From Vibrio sinaloensis (lineage in GTDB: Bacteria; Pseudomonadota; Gammaproteobacteria; Enterobacterales; Vibrionaceae): a stretch of DNA of 64,000 bases. The translations under genes and the position numbers were made by a program. Every line of letters begins with the position of its first letter. Positions within the stretch are counted from its first letter, which is position 1. Positions 61,411-64,000 of this stretch are shown piece after piece. Location of the stretch: contig NZ_JWLV01000034.1 in assembly GCF_000808535.1 (NCBI RefSeq), forward strand, positions 310,001 through 374,000. The letters run 5' to 3'. The notes under the pieces are model-generated. The model saw only the letters and a program-made list of their open reading frames with translations. It searched no databases and was not told the origin of the DNA.

Positions 61411-62025
61411 TTAAACCATCGATTTCAGAGCATCACGAATCAGCTCTTCACTGCTCATGCCTGGCTTAATAATTTGCGCGACAACTTTAGAGGCTTGCGT
61501 CGGTTTATAGCCCAAAGCGAGCAGTGCGCTTACAGCCTCTTCTTCTGCGCTGTTTGTTGCAGCTGGTGTAGAATCAACAGGAGCGGCATCAGTGAACGGC
61601 GTAAAGAGATCGCCGGCACTCCACCCTTTAAGGCGATCTTTCATTTCGACCACCAAACGCTCAGCGGTTTTCTTGCCTACTCCAGGCAATTTCACCAAGG
61701 TCGAAATGTCTTCTCGCTCGACAGATGCCACAAATTGGCTTGCCGTCATACCCGAAAGAATCCCAAGCCCCAATTTTGGCCCAACACCATTGGCTTTAAT
61801 CACTTCGCGGAACAAAGCACGCTCTTTTACCGTGTTAAACCCATAAAGCAGCTGAGCATCTTCGCGAACAACAAAGTGAGTATAGATAATCGCTTCTTCA
61901 CCGACATTAGGCAGCTCATAAAAGCAGCTCATCGGCATTTGGACTTCATAGCCAATACCATTAACTTCAATCAGCAGTTCAGGGGGTTGTTTTTCAATCA
62001 GAATGCCGCGCAGACGTCCAATCAC
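61411..62025 (-). CDS. ruvA: Holliday junction DNA-binding subunit RuvA
   Basis: This 204-residue protein binds four-way junctions as a tetramer. The N-terminal OB fold ([20 protein letters not shown]) is followed by tandem HhH motifs ([32 protein letters not shown]) and a C-terminal RuvB-binding helix domain. The start is a GTG at 62025, matching the standard N-terminus; an upstream in-frame ATG at 62082 adds 19 unrelated residues. Confidence 0.96.
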   Translation of the reverse strand: MIGRLRGILIEKQPPELLIEVNGIGYEVQMPMSCFYELPNVGEEAIIYTHFVVREDAQLLYGFNTVKERALFREVIKANGVGPKLGLGILSGMTASQFVASVEREDISTLVKLPGVGKKTAERLVVEMKDRLKGWSAGDLFTPFTDAAPVDSTPAATNSAEEEAVSALLALGYKPTQASKVVAQIIKPGMSSEELIRDALKSMV

Positions 62026-62124
62026 GGTAAATACTCTTTGGAAATGAATTTGCGACAGGATAATAAAGAACTGGATAGACATCCAGTTCTTTGTCGCCTC
62101 GAAGGTGAATTTTGAGATTGAGCG

Positions 62125-62646
62125 TTAGCGGTAGCGCCCGCGGCGTGCACTGGTCGCTTTACCTGCCATTGCAATTAAGGTTTTGTTGGTATTGGCGTGA
62201 CAAATTGCCACACCCAACGCATCTGCGGCATCGGCTTGGGGTTTGCCAGGGAGTTTCAACATTTGTTGCACCATGTGCTGCACTTGCTCTTTGTCTGCCC
62301 CACCCGTTCCAGTAACCGCCTGTTTAATCAAACGAGCCGCGTATTCGTGAACTGGAAGTTCCGCGTTCACGGCGGCGACTATAGCACTCCCTCGTGCTTG
62401 ACCGAGTTTGAGTGCTGAATCTGCGTTGCGTGCCATGAAGACTTGCTCAATGGCGAACACATCCGGTTGGAATTGGGTAATGATTTCCGAAACTCCAGCA
62501 TAGATCTGCTTCAAACGGCCCGGAAGATCTTTTTCTGATGTACGAATGCATCCACTACCTAAGTAGTGCAAATGGCGTCCGTTTTGTCGGATAACCCCGT
62601 ACCCAGTAATGCGTGAGCCGGGGTCAATACCTAGAATGATTGACAT
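62125..62646 (-). CDS. ruvC: Holliday junction resolvase RuvC
   Basis: This 173-residue endonuclease resolves Holliday junctions. The catalytic acids appear in [14 protein letters not shown], in AIEQVF and in [34 protein letters not shown] is a family hallmark. It lies 99 bp before ruvA and forms the ruvCAB group. Confidence 0.98.
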   Translation of the reverse strand: MSIILGIDPGSRITGYGVIRQNGRHLHYLGSGCIRTSEKDLPGRLKQIYAGVSEIITQFQPDVFAIEQVFMARNADSALKLGQARGSAIVAAVNAELPVHEYAARLIKQAVTGTGGADKEQVQHMVQQMLKLPGKPQADAADALGVAICHANTNKTLIAMAGKATSARRGRYR

Positions 62647-62699
62647 GAATACCTAATCAATGTGACTGCTTCAAAGCGTATGGTAAAGCAGAGCCGCCA

Positions 62700-64000
62700 C
62701 TATATCGAGGTAATTATCGCTCGACTCGACAAACCGGACTCAAGACCAACTTCAATGACTTGGGTCGGCTCTTCAACCAATCGTTCGCCTGTCCAATAGT
62801 CATACCAATAGACGGGCTGCTCGGCAGTCAATGTGACTTCCCTTGCAGGCTGCTGATAGTTAAACAGGCAATGGAGGTCATTGCGCTCTGTAATAGGCAA
62901 GAAGGCATGATGGAGGTTTAGCGCGGTAAATCGCGCACTCTCTTGGCAGTGTTTGTGTCGCAGTATCAGTTTGGATAGTGTCTGCTTTGCCCAAGGCGTG
63001 AGCTCAGGCAACGGGTCGCCCGAAAGCAGAAGACCTGAACTGGCCAACAGTACATTGCGGTGAAACTCGTAGCTTTGACGCTCTGCGGCTTGATTAGGCA
63101 GCGATACAAATGTCGCGCAGTCTGGGTCAATCTGCCACAGTTTGCGGTGCTGCCAACTGCGATAAAAGGTCTCTTTTGCGATCTGTTCAAATCGATGTTC
63201 ATTGCGTTCGACATCGTCAGACACGCGCATCGCATCGACTAAACCAAGTGATGGCCACATCGGTGCGTTGCAACCTAGAATCCATGCGTCTCCTGCACCT
63301 TCGGCGATTGCTTCCATCCCCATTCGGTAAGCTTCGATACCCGTTGTCCCTGTCTGATAACGCTGACCTTTCAAAGTACCCCAATAGTTGGCATCCAACT
63401 TAAACAGCTCGATTCCCCACTCTTCACGCATGACGCGAACAACATGAGTTAAGTGCTCCTGCACCTCAGGGTTTGAAGTATCTAACACATACCATGGCGT
63501 ACAACGCCATCCTGCGTAAGTGACTTCTTCGGCTTTAAGTAAGCGGCCATCTTGATATTCTACAAACCAATCAGGGTGTTGTTTGAACAACTCAGATTCA
63601 GGCTGAGCAATAAAAGGAGCTAGCCAAATTGCTGGCTTTTTGCCTTTTGCTTTGATTGCTTCAATGACAGCTCGAACTCCCGATGGAAATTTGTCCGAAG
63701 GTGTTAACCAATCCCCCATAAAGGCTTGATAACCATCGTCGAGCAAGACGTATTCAAGCTGCTTGGCATCGGCAGACATTACCTCGAGATTGTGATAGAT
63801 GTTGTCTTGATTGACTTCAGCATAGTATGCGTACCATGAACACCATCCGATTGGAGCTTTAGCCTCAACGCCCGCTCGGACAGGGTGATGCTTCGCAATC
63901 AGCTTGGAATACTCTGTGTAAAGCTGAGACATGGAATCGCCTTGCAGGCACACAATCGACTCTAATTCCGTGGTAGACCAATCTTGAGGATAGGTTCCTT
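62700..64000 (-). CDS. GH36-type alpha-galactosidase-like glycosidase, N-terminus beyond window
   Basis: The frame stays open to the right edge, so the N-terminal part (probably the beta-sandwich domain) lies outside; an internal GTG at 63953 is not the true start. The catalytic barrel is present: APIGWCSWYAYYAEV, VLLDDGYQAFMGDW, AIWLAPFIAQP, the nucleophile Asp in LFKLDANYWG, and the likely acid/base Asp in AMRVSDDVER. A C-terminal beta domain ends the protein (TLTAEQPVYWYDYWTGERLV). GH36 enzymes cleave terminal alpha-galactosides such as melibiose or raffinose. The substrate preference is inferred from the family. Confidence 0.85.
   Translation of the reverse strand, partial: GTYPQDWSTTELESIVCLQGDSMSQLYTEYSKLIAKHHPVRAGVEAKAPIGWCSWYAYYAEVNQDNIYHNLEVMSADAKQLEYVLLDDGYQAFMGDWLTPSDKFPSGVRAVIEAIKAKGKKPAIWLAPFIAQPESELFKQHPDWFVEYQDGRLLKAEEVTYAGWRCTPWYVLDTSNPEVQEHLTHVVRVMREEWGIELFKLDANYWGTLKGQRYQTGTTGIEAYRMGMEAIAEGAGDAWILGCNAPMWPSLGLVDAMRVSDDVERNEHRFEQIAKETFYRSWQHRKLWQIDPDCATFVSLPNQAAERQSYEFHRNVLLASSGLLLSGDPLPELTPWAKQTLSKLILRHKHCQESARFTALNLHHAFLPITERNDLHCLFNYQQPAREVTLTAEQPVYWYDYWTGERLVEEPTQVIEVGLESGLSSRAIITSI

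Noticed and set aside
61474..62115. 213-codon open frame opposite ruvA
   Set aside because: It lies antisense to a strongly conserved gene, has no recognisable domain and no start signal.
62700..63953. Treating the glycosidase as complete with a GTG start at 63953
   Set aside because: The frame continues open to the window edge, and GH36 proteins are much longer at the N-terminus, so this is a truncated view of the gene.

Overview
The window is a chromosomal segment of a Vibrio or very close relative. The evidence is the core block at the right: nadA, the complete tol-pal cluster (ybgC-tolQRAB-pal-cpoB), cydABX-ybgE and ruvCAB all lie in the Vibrio order. The DctB/DctD-linked TAXI TRAP transporter and the DUF2607 and UPF0149 proteins fit the same group. 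Species cannot be fixed from sequence reading alone.

Layout. (1) 1-9118, chromosome: a TAXI-type TRAP transporter (permease cut by the window edge, then the binding protein), its NtrC-type regulator and divergent sensor kinase, a Cache-domain chemoreceptor and a small EF-hand protein. The TRAP promoter is a textbook sigma-54 site with three upstream dyads. (2) 9120-41434, a 32-kb integrative element in the 3' end of tRNA-Ser(GGA). Its right end has a P4-type integrase, two AlpA-like regulators, an inovirus Gp2/YfjJ-like protein, an RNase H-like protein, two DUF2787 proteins and RadC, a backbone resembling E. coli CP4-type islands. No capsid, tail or conjugation genes were seen. (3) 41421-64000, chromosome: tRNA-Ser, alaE, a hybrid histidine kinase, a copper chaperone, a channel/DUF350/DUF1190/ATP-grasp operon, nadA, tol-pal, cyd, ruv, and a GH36 glycosidase cut by the right edge.

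The element's cargo is two adjacent defence-like operons read leftward. Operon A (20431 to 9332) has seven almost contiguous genes: a 58-residue helix-turn-helix protein, two different HsdM subunits, HsdS, HsdR, an ABC-type ATPase fused to a DUF4435/TOPRIM-like domain (PARIS-like), and a methyltransferase-plus-target-recognition fusion whose catalytic NPPY/F motif is replaced by GVPF. Operon B (31818 to 20585) also has seven genes: a CoiA-like nuclease with a long coiled coil, an SRA-HNH endonuclease, a NUDIX hydrolase, a PD-(D/E)xK-DUF2075 helicase, a DUF6361 protein, a PLD nuclease and a large SF2 helicase. A WYL-domain regulator is divergent to operon B, and the two -10 boxes of the divergent promoters overlap. 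Beside it lies an unrecognised 525-residue protein preceded by an unlisted 39-residue Gly/Ser/Pro-rich ORF with a strong ribosome-binding site.

Most promising leads: the ATPase-DUF4435 plus catalytically altered methyltransferase pair grafted onto the two-HsdM type I system, the WYL-controlled operon B, the 39/525-residue pair, and the RNase H homologue that seems to have lost catalytic acids. All functional statements are from motifs read by eye; no database search was run.
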